A stretch of 20,289 nucleotides of DNA from UA16 sp965661575 (GTDB taxonomy: Bacteria; Bacteroidota; Bacteroidia; Flavobacteriales_D; Sanyastnellaceae). Position 1 is the stretch's first letter. Every line of letters starts with the position of its first letter. Shown here piece after piece: positions 1 to 7,321 of this stretch. A model generated the notes under the pieces. It did no database searches, was not told the DNA's origin, and worked only from the letters and a program-made list of their open reading frames with translations. The position numbers and the translations under genes are program-made. The stretch covers positions 1 through 20,289 of the forward strand of contig CBFIEJ010000038.1 of NCBI GenBank assembly GCA_965661575.1. Reading direction: 5' to 3'.

Positions 1-37
1 TGCCTCTGCTGTTGTGATATTTGAAAATGAAGACACC

Positions 38-1405
38 ATGAATGCATTCAACATCATTGTAAAAAGCTGCCGTCTTTTGGTGGGCTCACTGTTCATTGTT
101 TCGGGTTTGATCAAAGCCAATGATGCGCTCGGATTCATGTACAAACTTGAGGAATATTTTGAACCTGGAGCTTTGAACTTTCCAGGGCTCACCGATTTTG
201 CCCTGCCGTTATCTGTGTTTATTTGTGTGGGCGAAATTTTATTGGGAGTCGCGTTGGTGCTCGGGGCACTGCCAAAGTTGACCTCCACACTCACTGCTGT
301 AATCATGGCTTTCTTCACGTGGTTGACCTGGTACACCGCCAACTGCGATCCCTTTGGCACTAAAATGATTGCTGATGCAGCAGGAAACCTTGTTGAAATC
401 ACCAACCAATGCGTGTTGGCCTGCGGCTGCTTTGGAAATGCAATACCACTTACTCCCTATGAGAGTTTTCTCAAAGATGTGGTCCTCTCCATTCTCACGG
501 TACCTGTTGTGTGGGGGGCGTTCGCGGGCATGACGAAGCTCAACAATCGCAGGGATGGATTGGTCATGATTGCAGGTAGTCTCATTTTGATTTACGGTTT
601 TGGGGAATTGATGCTGCAATGGAATTTTCCGGTTTTGTTTGCTGCGATTTGTTACGCTGCCGCAGAAGGATTGAAAAAGCGCTGGGAGGGACCTGCACAG
701 GAGTACATCATGGCTGCCGCAGTCACTGCCGTTTGCCTGGTTTTCCAGTTTGTGACGCTGAATTATTTGCCGATGAAGGATTATCGCCCGTATGCTGTTG
801 GAGAGAGCATCCTTGAAAACCGCAAATCTGCCGAAGAATTGGGCCTTGAACCTCCGACTTATGCGACCCAGTATTCATTCCGGAACATTTCGACAGGTGC
901 AGATACGGTGGTGCTGAGCTCGGACTGGTTGCGGATTTACAACGAGCCCTGGTTCAAGAACCAATACGAAACGGTTTCATACGACGGTCCTGAAGTGAAA
1001 GTGTCCGATGGATACGAACCTCGGATCATGGATTTCCAAGTAGTCGATGCAGATGGGGAAGACTTGACCGATGATGTTTTGAAGCGTGAAGGCAATGTGA
1101 TGCTATACGTTTCAAAAGATTTGGACAAAGCCAATACTTCTCGGCAGTCTGCAATGAATGAATTTGCCAACAAGGCGGCAGCCGCGGGTTGGATGAACAT
1201 TGGTTTGACGAATGCTCCGGCTGAACAAAACCAGGCGTTTAAGGAAAAGCATGGGGTGACATACCAAATGTATACATGCGATCAAACAGAGCTGAAAATT
1301 GTGATTCGTTCCAATCCTGGTATGGTGTGGTTGCGAGATGGCGTCGTTCAGGAGAAATGGTCGTGGCAAGACATACCAGAATGGGAGGGTTTCTCAGCTC
1401 ACTGA
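38..1405 (+). CDS. DoxX-family membrane protein (BT_3928-like) with C-terminal extramembrane domain
   Basis: This is a 455-residue protein. Its N-terminal half is a DoxX/MauE-like bundle of hydrophobic helices; the first helix carries the LLVGSLFIVSGLIKA signature. A cysteine-rich CVLACGCFGN motif sits before another helix, followed by further membrane segments up to about residue 245. The remaining ~200 residues are soluble and end in a stretch (TCDQTELKIVIRSNPGMVWL) that I associate with Bacteroidetes BT_3928-type proteins; this part may have a thioredoxin-like fold but shows no CxxC. The ATG at 38 is preferred over one at 14 because the membrane domain begins right after it. The next gene starts 11 bases downstream, suggesting one transcript. 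Membrane location is well supported. The biochemical role is unknown; quinone- or thiol-linked redox work is only an inference from the DoxX/MauE fold and the cysteines. Confidence 0.8.
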   Translation: MNAFNIIVKSCRLLVGSLFIVSGLIKANDALGFMYKLEEYFEPGALNFPGLTDFALPLSVFICVGEILLGVALVLGALPKLTSTLTAVIMAFFTWLTWYTANCDPFGTKMIADAAGNLVEITNQCVLACGCFGNAIPLTPYESFLKDVVLSILTVPVVWGAFAGMTKLNNRRDGLVMIAGSLILIYGFGELMLQWNFPVLFAAICYAAAEGLKKRWEGPAQEYIMAAAVTAVCLVFQFVTLNYLPMKDYRPYAVGESILENRKSAEELGLEPPTYATQYSFRNISTGADTVVLSSDWLRIYNEPWFKNQYETVSYDGPEVKVSDGYEPRIMDFQVVDADGEDLTDDVLKREGNVMLYVSKDLDKANTSRQSAMNEFANKAAAAGWMNIGLTNAPAEQNQAFKEKHGVTYQMYTCDQTELKIVIRSNPGMVWLRDGVVQEKWSWQDIPEWEGFSAH

Positions 1406-1415
1406 TCGACTAAAG

Positions 1416-2405
1416 ATGGGGGGGACACGTAAAATCCTGCATGGATTGGGAGTGCTTTGGGGCGCTCTAACCTTGGTGTTTTTGTTGTTCTCGATGGTCC
1501 CTGATCCTGCTCGAGAGTTGGCCGGACAAAATGAACGTGCGGAAGTAGTGGAGGCAATCCGTGAAAAGCATGGACTCAACGATGCTTTGCATGTTCGTTA
1601 TTTCCGCTTTTTTCGCGGCTTCATTCCGATATCTGAGACCCCAGAAGGTTGGACTTGGACAGGAATCGATCTGGGCAGGTCCTTTGTTTCTGATCGGGAT
1701 GTTGCTGAATCTGTGTTCCAGGCATTGCCTTCAACTCTTTTATTGGCCGTTCTCGCGATGGCATTGGCCTTGGTGATTGGAGTTTCGATAGGTCTGATTC
1801 TTTCCCATTCGATGGGAAGCTGGTGGGACCGGTGGATTTTGGGATTTGCAGCATTGGGCATGAGCGCTCCTTCATTCGTCATGGCGATCTTGGTTTCTTG
1901 GTTTTTTGGTTCGGTGTGTCATGCATGGACTGGTTTGTCCATGACAGGGGGGCTTTGGGAAGTTCACCCTTTTGATGGTCCTCAGTTGTCTTGGAAAAAT
2001 GCCATTCTTCCGGCTTTAACATTGGGGGTGCGACCGTTATCTGTGGTGCTGCAATTGACGCGCAACAGCGCTGCGGAAGTGCTCGCTTCATCTTACGTGC
2101 GGACTGCAAAGTCAAAGGGTCTGTCGCCCATGCGGATCGTCATGAAACATACCTTGCGCAATGCATTGAATCCCGTGCTTACAGCTGCTTCCGGATGGTT
2201 TGCGAGCATGCTCGCAGGTGCCGTTTTTGTCGAGTTTGTTTTTGGATGGCAGGGTCTTGGGATGCTGATGTTTCGTGCGCTCGAGCGCAGCGATTTACCC
2301 ATGGTCATGGGATGCGTTGCATCTGTGGCCTTGACCTTTGTCATCGTCAATGTGCTCGTGGACCAGACCTACCGTCTGTTGGATCCACGTGTCAGGGTGT
2401 CTTGA
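1416..2405 (+). CDS. ABC transporter permease, DppB/OppB family (peptide/nickel type)
   Basis: This 329-residue inner-membrane permease has the family layout. The first transmembrane helix lies at about residues 7-25, followed by a periplasmic stretch (to about 95) and five further hydrophobic segments. The cytoplasmic EAA-type loop reads VRTAKSKGLSPMRIVMKHTL, followed by RNALNPVLT. The C-terminal segment contains VFGWQGLGMLMFRALERSDLPMVMG, split here only by my reading of the loops, and ends in a DPR motif typical of OppB/DppB. ATG 1416 is chosen over an in-frame ATG at 1338 because the latter would lie inside the upstream gene and add a non-membrane tail. Family members normally pair with an OppC-type permease, ATPases and a binding protein; none is encoded nearby. 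Its last 14 bases overlap the convergent aminotransferase gene. The substrate cannot be inferred. Confidence 0.88.
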   Translation: MGGTRKILHGLGVLWGALTLVFLLFSMVPDPARELAGQNERAEVVEAIREKHGLNDALHVRYFRFFRGFIPISETPEGWTWTGIDLGRSFVSDRDVAESVFQALPSTLLLAVLAMALALVIGVSIGLILSHSMGSWWDRWILGFAALGMSAPSFVMAILVSWFFGSVCHAWTGLSMTGGLWEVHPFDGPQLSWKNAILPALTLGVRPLSVVLQLTRNSAAEVLASSYVRTAKSKGLSPMRIVMKHTLRNALNPVLTAASGWFASMLAGAVFVEFVFGWQGLGMLMFRALERSDLPMVMGCVASVALTFVIVNVLVDQTYRLLDPRVRVS

Positions 2406-3270
2406 GCAAAAGATCATTCATGATCTGCGTGAGTTCCTTTGCGGTCTCATGGAAGTAACGCTTTGACTTGTAGCTGGCAACCCATTGAATACCGCGAATG
2501 GTGTTGGTCAGAAACATCTCATCAGCTCGGAGCATTTCTTGAGGGGTGATGTTGCATTCATAAACCTTGTAGCCATTGCGCAGAGCGGCATTGATGACCG
2601 ATGCACGCATCACACCCCCCACCGGTCCAGAATCAAGCCCGGGAGTGTACAGAACGCGGTTACTTACCAAAAAGAGGTTCGAATGCGATGATTCGACGAT
2701 GTTTGATAGGTGGTTTTGAATGAGTGCGTCATCCAATCCAGTTTCCGATGCCCACAGCGCAGCTTGTATGTAAAGTCCGGAGTTGAGGTTTTTAAAATTC
2801 GAAAACGGCCCGATCAGTTTTTTCATACCATCGAACACATCGACTGCAAGACCTTTGCTTGCTGTTAGCCATTCATTATCTGGGAGCGACTCGGACGTAG
2901 CCAGCCATGACATACCACTTGATTCGGGCAGGTAACGTCCGCCGCCCTCTCTGAAAAAAGTGATGCGCACCCGTCCTCCTTTGTCAATTCCGTTGTGATT
3001 GCAAAGCTTTTGCACAGCGTCAAATAGGACTTGAGCTGTCAAACGTTGATGATTATCAATGCGGTGAGCGGCGAGGCTGGCGGTGATGCGGTTCCAATGC
3101 AGATCAATGTTTTGAGGAATTCCAAAAGAAATACGAACGGTCTCGAAAAATCCATCGGCATAGAGGAAGCCGCGGTTAAACATGGAATTGGGCAACTCCG
3201 AAATGGTTGTGATTTCGCCGTTTACCAGGTAGCATTGGCGGTCTGAGGGGTGCCATTCGAATTGAGGCAT
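2392..3270 (-). CDS. PLP-dependent aminotransferase class IV (PabC / branched-chain aminotransferase-like)
   Basis: This is a 292-residue fold-type IV PLP enzyme. It has the N-terminal signature NRGFLYADGFFETVR (residues 32-46). The likely Schiff-base lysine is K160 in FKNLN. A cofactor-binding stretch, NIVESSHSNLF (E193), is followed by GPVGGVMRASVI. The length fits 4-amino-4-deoxychorismate lyase (PabC), D-amino-acid transaminase and branched-chain aminotransferase, and sequence reading alone cannot separate these. The opening motif and size are closest to PabC-like or unassigned Bacteroidetes class IV enzymes. The gene starts 6 bases after the stop of the gmhB-like gene on the same strand, so the two are probably one transcript. 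Its 3' end overlaps the convergent ABC permease by 14 bases. Confidence 0.85.
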   Translation of the reverse strand: MPQFEWHPSDRQCYLVNGEITTISELPNSMFNRGFLYADGFFETVRISFGIPQNIDLHWNRITASLAAHRIDNHQRLTAQVLFDAVQKLCNHNGIDKGGRVRITFFREGGGRYLPESSGMSWLATSESLPDNEWLTASKGLAVDVFDGMKKLIGPFSNFKNLNSGLYIQAALWASETGLDDALIQNHLSNIVESSHSNLFLVSNRVLYTPGLDSGPVGGVMRASVINAALRNGYKVYECNITPQEMLRADEMFLTNTIRGIQWVASYKSKRYFHETAKELTQIMNDLLLKTP

Positions 3271-3276
3271 AGCGGA

Positions 3277-3786
3277 TCAGTGTGATAGAGGTGATCGCAT
3301 AAGCTGCGGAACATAATCCAATAAATCAGCATTTACTGGAATTTGCAATCCTGCAATACCAGCAGCTTCTCCGGCTTCAATGTCACGTGATTTGTCCCCA
3401 ATCATCCACGATTGTGAAGGGTCAATGTGGTGTTTGGCACAGGCTTTTTCGAGCATCAATCCTCCTGGTTTGCGGGTCAGGCTCTCGCCATAATTTGGAT
3501 GGTGCGGACTGTAGAATATATCCGTGATTTCAATCCCCTTTTCAGCACAGAGGGCTCGGAAATGTTCGTGGATGGCGTGCACATCTTTGTGGTCATATAA
3601 ACCTTTGGCAATTCCTCCTTGATTGGTGATTAAAATCAACTTGTAGCCAAGCAGTTGCAGCTCTTGAAGAGCTTCTAAAACCGTCGGCAGGAGGGTGAAT
3701 TCGTCGACACTTTTTGTGTAATCGCCCGGGTCGTGATTGATCACGCCATCTCGATCGAGAAAGATTGCTTTGCTCAGTACAGCCAT
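3277..3786 (-). CDS. gmhB: HAD-IIIA phosphatase, GmhB-like (D-glycero-D-manno-heptose 1,7-bisphosphate 7-phosphatase)
   Basis: This is a 169-residue HAD-superfamily phosphatase. Motif I is FLDRDGVIN, with nucleophile D11 and general acid D13. Motif II is ITNQGGIAKG (T54-N55-Q56), the conserved lysine lies in RKPGGLML, and motif III is IGDKSRDIEAG. These match the GmhB/HisB-N subgroup, which removes the 7-phosphate of heptose bisphosphate in LPS inner-core synthesis. Oddly, the zinc loop, usually Cys-x-His...Cys-x-Cys, reads SPHHPNYGESLTRKP here: H95 is kept but the three cysteines are S93, S102 and T104. The enzyme is therefore probably zinc-free, and its substrate may differ. It is the first gene of a pair with the aminotransferase. 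No other heptose-pathway gene is in the window, so the substrate assignment rests on family similarity only. Confidence 0.8.
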   Translation of the reverse strand: MAVLSKAIFLDRDGVINHDPGDYTKSVDEFTLLPTVLEALQELQLLGYKLILITNQGGIAKGLYDHKDVHAIHEHFRALCAEKGIEITDIFYSPHHPNYGESLTRKPGGLMLEKACAKHHIDPSQSWMIGDKSRDIEAGEAAGIAGLQIPVNADLLDYVPQLMRSPLSH

Positions 3787-3790
3787 GTAG

Positions 3791-3821
3791 CGAAACTAAG
3801 CACCTTCAAGGAATCCCCCAA
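3791..3821 (-). promoter_or_regulatory. Predicted Bacteroidetes-type promoter of the gmhB-like gene
   Basis: Reading the minus strand, a TTG (3821-3819) is followed after 20 bases by TAGTTTCG (3798-3791). This is one mismatch from the -7 consensus TAnnTTTG, with the spacing typical of the phylum's primary sigma factor. Only four bases (CTAC) separate the element from the ATG, so transcription would start at or next to the start codon. Confidence 0.5.
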
Positions 3822-3824
3822 GCA

Positions 3825-4166
3825 TCATGCGATTGAAGTGCCCAAGGGCACGTCTTCACGCACTTGAACGATGGCAGTTCCTGTTGTTGCGTCGAGTGCG
3901 CCAAGCATAAGGAATTCAGACATCATTGGACCAATTTGTTTTTTGGGGAAATTCGTGACGCCTACCACGAGCTTGCCAAGCAAGTCCTGAGGAAGGTAGC
4001 GCTCAGTCAGTTGGGCTGAAGTTTTCAGGATGCCGCGTTCTTCTCCGAAATCGACTGTGATGATGAATGCGGGTTTCACCGCTTCAGGGAAGGACTGAAC
4101 ATCCAGCACGCGGCCCACTTGCATCTGCACTTGTGCGAATAACTCGTATTGAATGGTTGGTTTCAT
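3825..4166 (-). CDS. csaA: CsaA-like tRNA-binding (OB-fold) protein
   Basis: This is a 113-residue, single-domain protein matching CsaA along its length. The signature pieces are VGRVLDVQSFPEAVKPAF, a DFGEERGILKTSAQLTERY stretch, and VVGVTNFPKKQIGPMMSEFLMLG. CsaA is an OB-fold homodimer related to the anticodon/tRNA-binding domain of Trbp111 and the MetRS C-terminus, and has been described as a tRNA-binding protein and as an export-related chaperone. The start at 4166 is chosen because CsaA proteins are about 110 residues and begin just before this segment; the open frame continues 37 codons upstream but there runs through the divergent mutA promoter and start. A weak -7-like TACTTTTC (4179-4172, minus) lies five bases upstream of the ATG. 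Confidence 0.88.
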   Translation of the reverse strand: MKPTIQYELFAQVQMQVGRVLDVQSFPEAVKPAFIITVDFGEERGILKTSAQLTERYLPQDLLGKLVVGVTNFPKKQIGPMMSEFLMLGALDATTGTAIVQVREDVPLGTSIA

Positions 4167-4217
4167 GCTTCGAAAAGTAGCCAATGGAACCCTAAGTTCG
4201 TTCGGTCCTTGGTTTCG

Positions 4218-4225
4218 TAAATTTG
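4218..4225 (+). promoter_or_regulatory. Predicted -7 promoter element of mutA
   Basis: The sequence TAAATTTG matches the Bacteroidetes -7 consensus TAnnTTTG exactly. It is followed by AACC and then the mutA ATG, so the transcript may begin at the start codon. The upstream -33 match is weak: TTC at 4197-4199, 18 bases away. It lies in the 63-base divergent gap shared with csaA. Confidence 0.55.
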
Positions 4226-4229
4226 AACC

Positions 4230-5288
4230 ATGCCAAAAAACAGATGGAAATCTTTTGATGCGTTCAACCCAAATCATTGGAGTGAAAAGGTGGGAGATGC
4301 GAGCTTCGTGTCGAATGCAATTTGGGAGCAGCCTATCTGGGCGGATCGAGCAACTTCATTTGCACTGCCGAATAGGTGCATTGCCTCACCTGAGCAAGGA
4401 AATCCGTGGCAGCTGCAGCAAAGTATTCGGAAGGAGCACGATGTGATGCCTGCACTCATGCATGGAGCATCGGGACTTCGCTTTGATGTAAAATCCCGAG
4501 GCTGCTCGATGAGTTGTCTAGAAGGCGTTCACCTGAATATGGTGCAGCTTCACATGGACGTTGCACTGTTCCTTGATGGTTCTTGGGATGTTCAATCTCT
4601 TTTGGAAGTCGGCTGGAGGGGGACCTGTGGCTTCCCCATTACCGCGTCAATGACAATTGATTCTTTCAATAATCATCATACGCTTTTGGCTGATGGACCT
4701 GATCTGCGCATTTGGCAATGCGGTCAAAATGATCACCGTCATCGGTCACTGAGTCACGTTGAAGCTTTGGCCGAATACTGCGAGCTGATGGACCTTTGGC
4801 TTGAGATGGCCAAAGATTCTTTTGTTTCGATTCACCATGAGTTGGATCGATTTATTTGGCGCTGGTGGACTTCTGTGGATGTTTTGGAAGAAGTCGCTGC
4901 ATTGCGCGCATTGAGGGCTTTGTGGTCAAGATGGCTCTTGCACCACCAGCTTGCAGATCGTCCCATATGGATTGACGCGACGACCTCTACGGCTTCATTT
5001 CGCAACGAATTGGAGACCGATCACCTCATTGATTTGACGACGGCTTCCTACGCAGCGGTCCTCGGCGGTGCGGATGGAGTCGAGACTGTTCCACATTCAC
5101 GATGCGATGAAAATCAAGCGTTCGATGATTCAGCCCAGCGCTGGGCTCGAAATATTCAACACTTGATGCGTGAAGAGGCAGGACTTCATCGCACGTTTGA
5201 TCCAATGGGAGGCAGTCGAACGGTTGAAACGTGGTCGTCGAATATGTTGGAAGCAGCATGGTCCATTTACCTCAATTCGAAATCATGA
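4230..5288 (+). CDS. mutA: Methylmalonyl-CoA mutase small (beta) subunit, non-catalytic
   Basis: This is a 352-residue paralogue of the mutase TIM barrel. Family features include FDAFNPNHWSEKV at the N-terminus and the late motif REEAGLHRTFDPMGGSRTVE, which corresponds to the DPWxGS region of the catalytic subunit. It has no C-terminal cobalamin domain (no DxHxxG) and is clearly shorter than many small subunits (about 450-620 residues by memory). This fits a structural partner for MutB that does not bind B12. The reaction of the heterodimer is interconversion of (R)-methylmalonyl-CoA and succinyl-CoA. Its TGA (5286-5288) overlaps the mutB ATG (5285-5287), indicating translational coupling. 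It is intact, with no frameshift, so the short size looks genuine. Confidence 0.9.
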   Translation: MPKNRWKSFDAFNPNHWSEKVGDASFVSNAIWEQPIWADRATSFALPNRCIASPEQGNPWQLQQSIRKEHDVMPALMHGASGLRFDVKSRGCSMSCLEGVHLNMVQLHMDVALFLDGSWDVQSLLEVGWRGTCGFPITASMTIDSFNNHHTLLADGPDLRIWQCGQNDHRHRSLSHVEALAEYCELMDLWLEMAKDSFVSIHHELDRFIWRWWTSVDVLEEVAALRALRALWSRWLLHHQLADRPIWIDATTSTASFRNELETDHLIDLTTASYAAVLGGADGVETVPHSRCDENQAFDDSAQRWARNIQHLMREEAGLHRTFDPMGGSRTVETWSSNMLEAAWSIYLNSKS

Positions 5289-7318
5289 AGATGAAGGCAC
5301 ATTATCCGATTGCATCCGATGGTCACGAACATGAGCAGTTTGGTCCAGGTCAAGCTCCTTTTCTGGGCGGGCCTTACCCGAGTATGTATACCTCTCGGCC
5401 TTGGACCATTCGCCAGTACGCTGGTTTTTCTACAGCAGAAGCTTCAAATGCATTTTACCGAGCCAATTTAGCCGCAGGCCAGAAGGGACTCAGTGTGGCA
5501 TTCGATTTGGCAACTCATCGTGGTTATGATAGCGATCACCCGCGGGTTTCAGGAGATGTTGGAATGGCTGGAGTAGCTATCGATACTGTGGAGGACATGA
5601 AGCGTTTGTTTGAGGGCATTCCATTGGGTGAGATGTCTGTGAGTATGACGATGAACGGTGCCGTTCTTCCCATTCTCGCTTTTTACATCGTTGCAGCCGA
5701 GGAACAAGGCGTGGATTTGGCCGCTTTGATGGGGACGATTCAGAATGATATCCTCAAAGAATTCATGGTCCGTAATACCTACATCTATCCACCCAAACCT
5801 TCCATGCGCATCATTGCTGATATTTTCAGATACACAGCGAAGCGCATGCCGAAATTTAATTCGATCTCTATTTCGGGATATCACATGCAGGAGGCGGGTG
5901 CGACGCCAGAATTGGAGTTGGCCTACACGCTCGCCGATGGCCTGGAGTACGTGAAGACAGGGATGCAGTCGGGACTTGATATCGACGAATTTGCTCCCCG
6001 GTTGAGTTTTTTCTGGGCGAGCGGAATGAACCATTACGAGGAAATCGCGAAAATGCGTGCAGCCCGACTGATCTGGGCCGATTGCATGAAAAAGCTCGGA
6101 GCTCGGAGTCCAAAATCTTTAATGCTCCGAACCCATACGCAAACAAGTGGCTGGTCGCTTACGGCTCAGGATCCTTGGAACAACGTCGCTCGAACGACGC
6201 TAGAAGCGATGGCTGCGGTATTCGGAGGAACCCAGTCCTTGCATACGAATTCTATGGATGAAGCCATCGCACTGCCGACCAAAGCCTCAGCTCGCGTAGC
6301 TCGGAATACGCAATTGTTCCTTCAGAATGAAGCAGGAATGTGCAAAGCGGTCGATCCGTGGCATGGTTCTCGAATGATGGAGGACTTGACGGCTCAGATG
6401 GTTGAAAAAGCAGATGCGCTCATCCAAGAAATCGATGATGCCGGCGGAATGTCATCGGCGATCGAGCAGGGCATACCCAAGCTTCGCATCGAGGCTGCGG
6501 CCGCGAATAAGCAAGCGCGCATAGATCGAGGTCAGGATCGGTTGATTGGTGTGAATTTGTTCACACTAGAAACGGAAGATGAGATTGAAACGCTCGAAAT
6601 AGATCAGTCGCAGGTGAGGGCGGACCAAATCAAGCGCATCATTGCGGTCAAGCAGAATCGCAATTCCGCTTCGGTTTCTGAGGCTTTGGCGGAGCTATCG
6701 CAGGGAGCAAAATCGCAGCTTAATTTGCTTGAGTTGACGGTTTCGGCAGCTCGCAGCCGCGCCACACTTGGTGAAATCAGTTTGGCGCTGGAATCAGTTT
6801 TTGGTCGTTTCAAGCCGAAAACTCAGAAAGTGAGTGGTATATTTTCACGAGCAATGGAAGGACAAAGTGAATATGACGCAGTGGTCAAGTTAGCTGGTGA
6901 TTTCGCCCAACAAGTCGGCCGTCAACCAAGGATTCTGGTGGCTAAGATGGGGCAAGATGGACACGACCGTGGCGCCAAAGTAGTGGCTTCGTCATTTGCC
7001 GATCTTGGATTTGATGTTGATCTTGGTGCGTTGTTTCAAACCCCGGAAGAGGTCGCTCAACAAGCGGTTGACAACGACGTACACGTGGTCGGTATCAGTA
7101 CACTTGCAGCGGGACACAAAACACTTGTTCCTGCTCTAGTCGCGGCATTAAAATCCTTGGGACGTGAAGATATTTTGGTCGTTGTCGGCGGTGTTATCCC
7201 AGCGAAGGACTACGATGCATTATTTACGACCGGAGCAGTGGGCGTTTTTGGTCCAGGGACCCCCATCACCAAGTCTGCTTCTGAAATCCTCGAGGTTCTC
7301 TTGGACGCCTATTCCTGA
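5285..7318 (+). CDS. mutB: Methylmalonyl-CoA mutase large (alpha) subunit, B12-dependent
   Basis: This is a 677-residue catalytic subunit. The TIM-barrel part shows SRPWTIRQYAGFSTA, GLSVAFDLATHRGYDSDHP, SMTMNGAVLPILAFY, SISGYHMQEAGAT and HTQTSGWSLTAQDPWNN, all near-identical to characterised methylmalonyl-CoA mutases. The C-terminal cobalamin domain (about 540-677) has the base-off/His-on motif DGHDRG (558-563, ligand H560) and GGVIPAKDY. Start 5285 is chosen for the ATGA overlap with mutA; an open frame extends 18 codons upstream from a GTG but only inside mutA. A second ATG lies at 5291. The enzyme isomerises (R)-methylmalonyl-CoA and succinyl-CoA in propionyl-CoA metabolism, in either direction. 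No epimerase, propionyl-CoA carboxylase or MeaB-type G protein is in the window. Confidence 0.97.
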   Translation: MKMKAHYPIASDGHEHEQFGPGQAPFLGGPYPSMYTSRPWTIRQYAGFSTAEASNAFYRANLAAGQKGLSVAFDLATHRGYDSDHPRVSGDVGMAGVAIDTVEDMKRLFEGIPLGEMSVSMTMNGAVLPILAFYIVAAEEQGVDLAALMGTIQNDILKEFMVRNTYIYPPKPSMRIIADIFRYTAKRMPKFNSISISGYHMQEAGATPELELAYTLADGLEYVKTGMQSGLDIDEFAPRLSFFWASGMNHYEEIAKMRAARLIWADCMKKLGARSPKSLMLRTHTQTSGWSLTAQDPWNNVARTTLEAMAAVFGGTQSLHTNSMDEAIALPTKASARVARNTQLFLQNEAGMCKAVDPWHGSRMMEDLTAQMVEKADALIQEIDDAGGMSSAIEQGIPKLRIEAAAANKQARIDRGQDRLIGVNLFTLETEDEIETLEIDQSQVRADQIKRIIAVKQNRNSASVSEALAELSQGAKSQLNLLELTVSAARSRATLGEISLALESVFGRFKPKTQKVSGIFSRAMEGQSEYDAVVKLAGDFAQQVGRQPRILVAKMGQDGHDRGAKVVASSFADLGFDVDLGALFQTPEEVAQQAVDNDVHVVGISTLAAGHKTLVPALVAALKSLGREDILVVVGGVIPAKDYDALFTTGAVGVFGPGTPITKSASEILEVLLDAYS

Positions 7319-7321
7319 TTT

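Noticed and set aside
4230..5288. Frameshift or truncation as an explanation for the short mutA.
   Set aside because: The frame is open from a good start to a stop that overlaps mutB, with family motifs at both ends.
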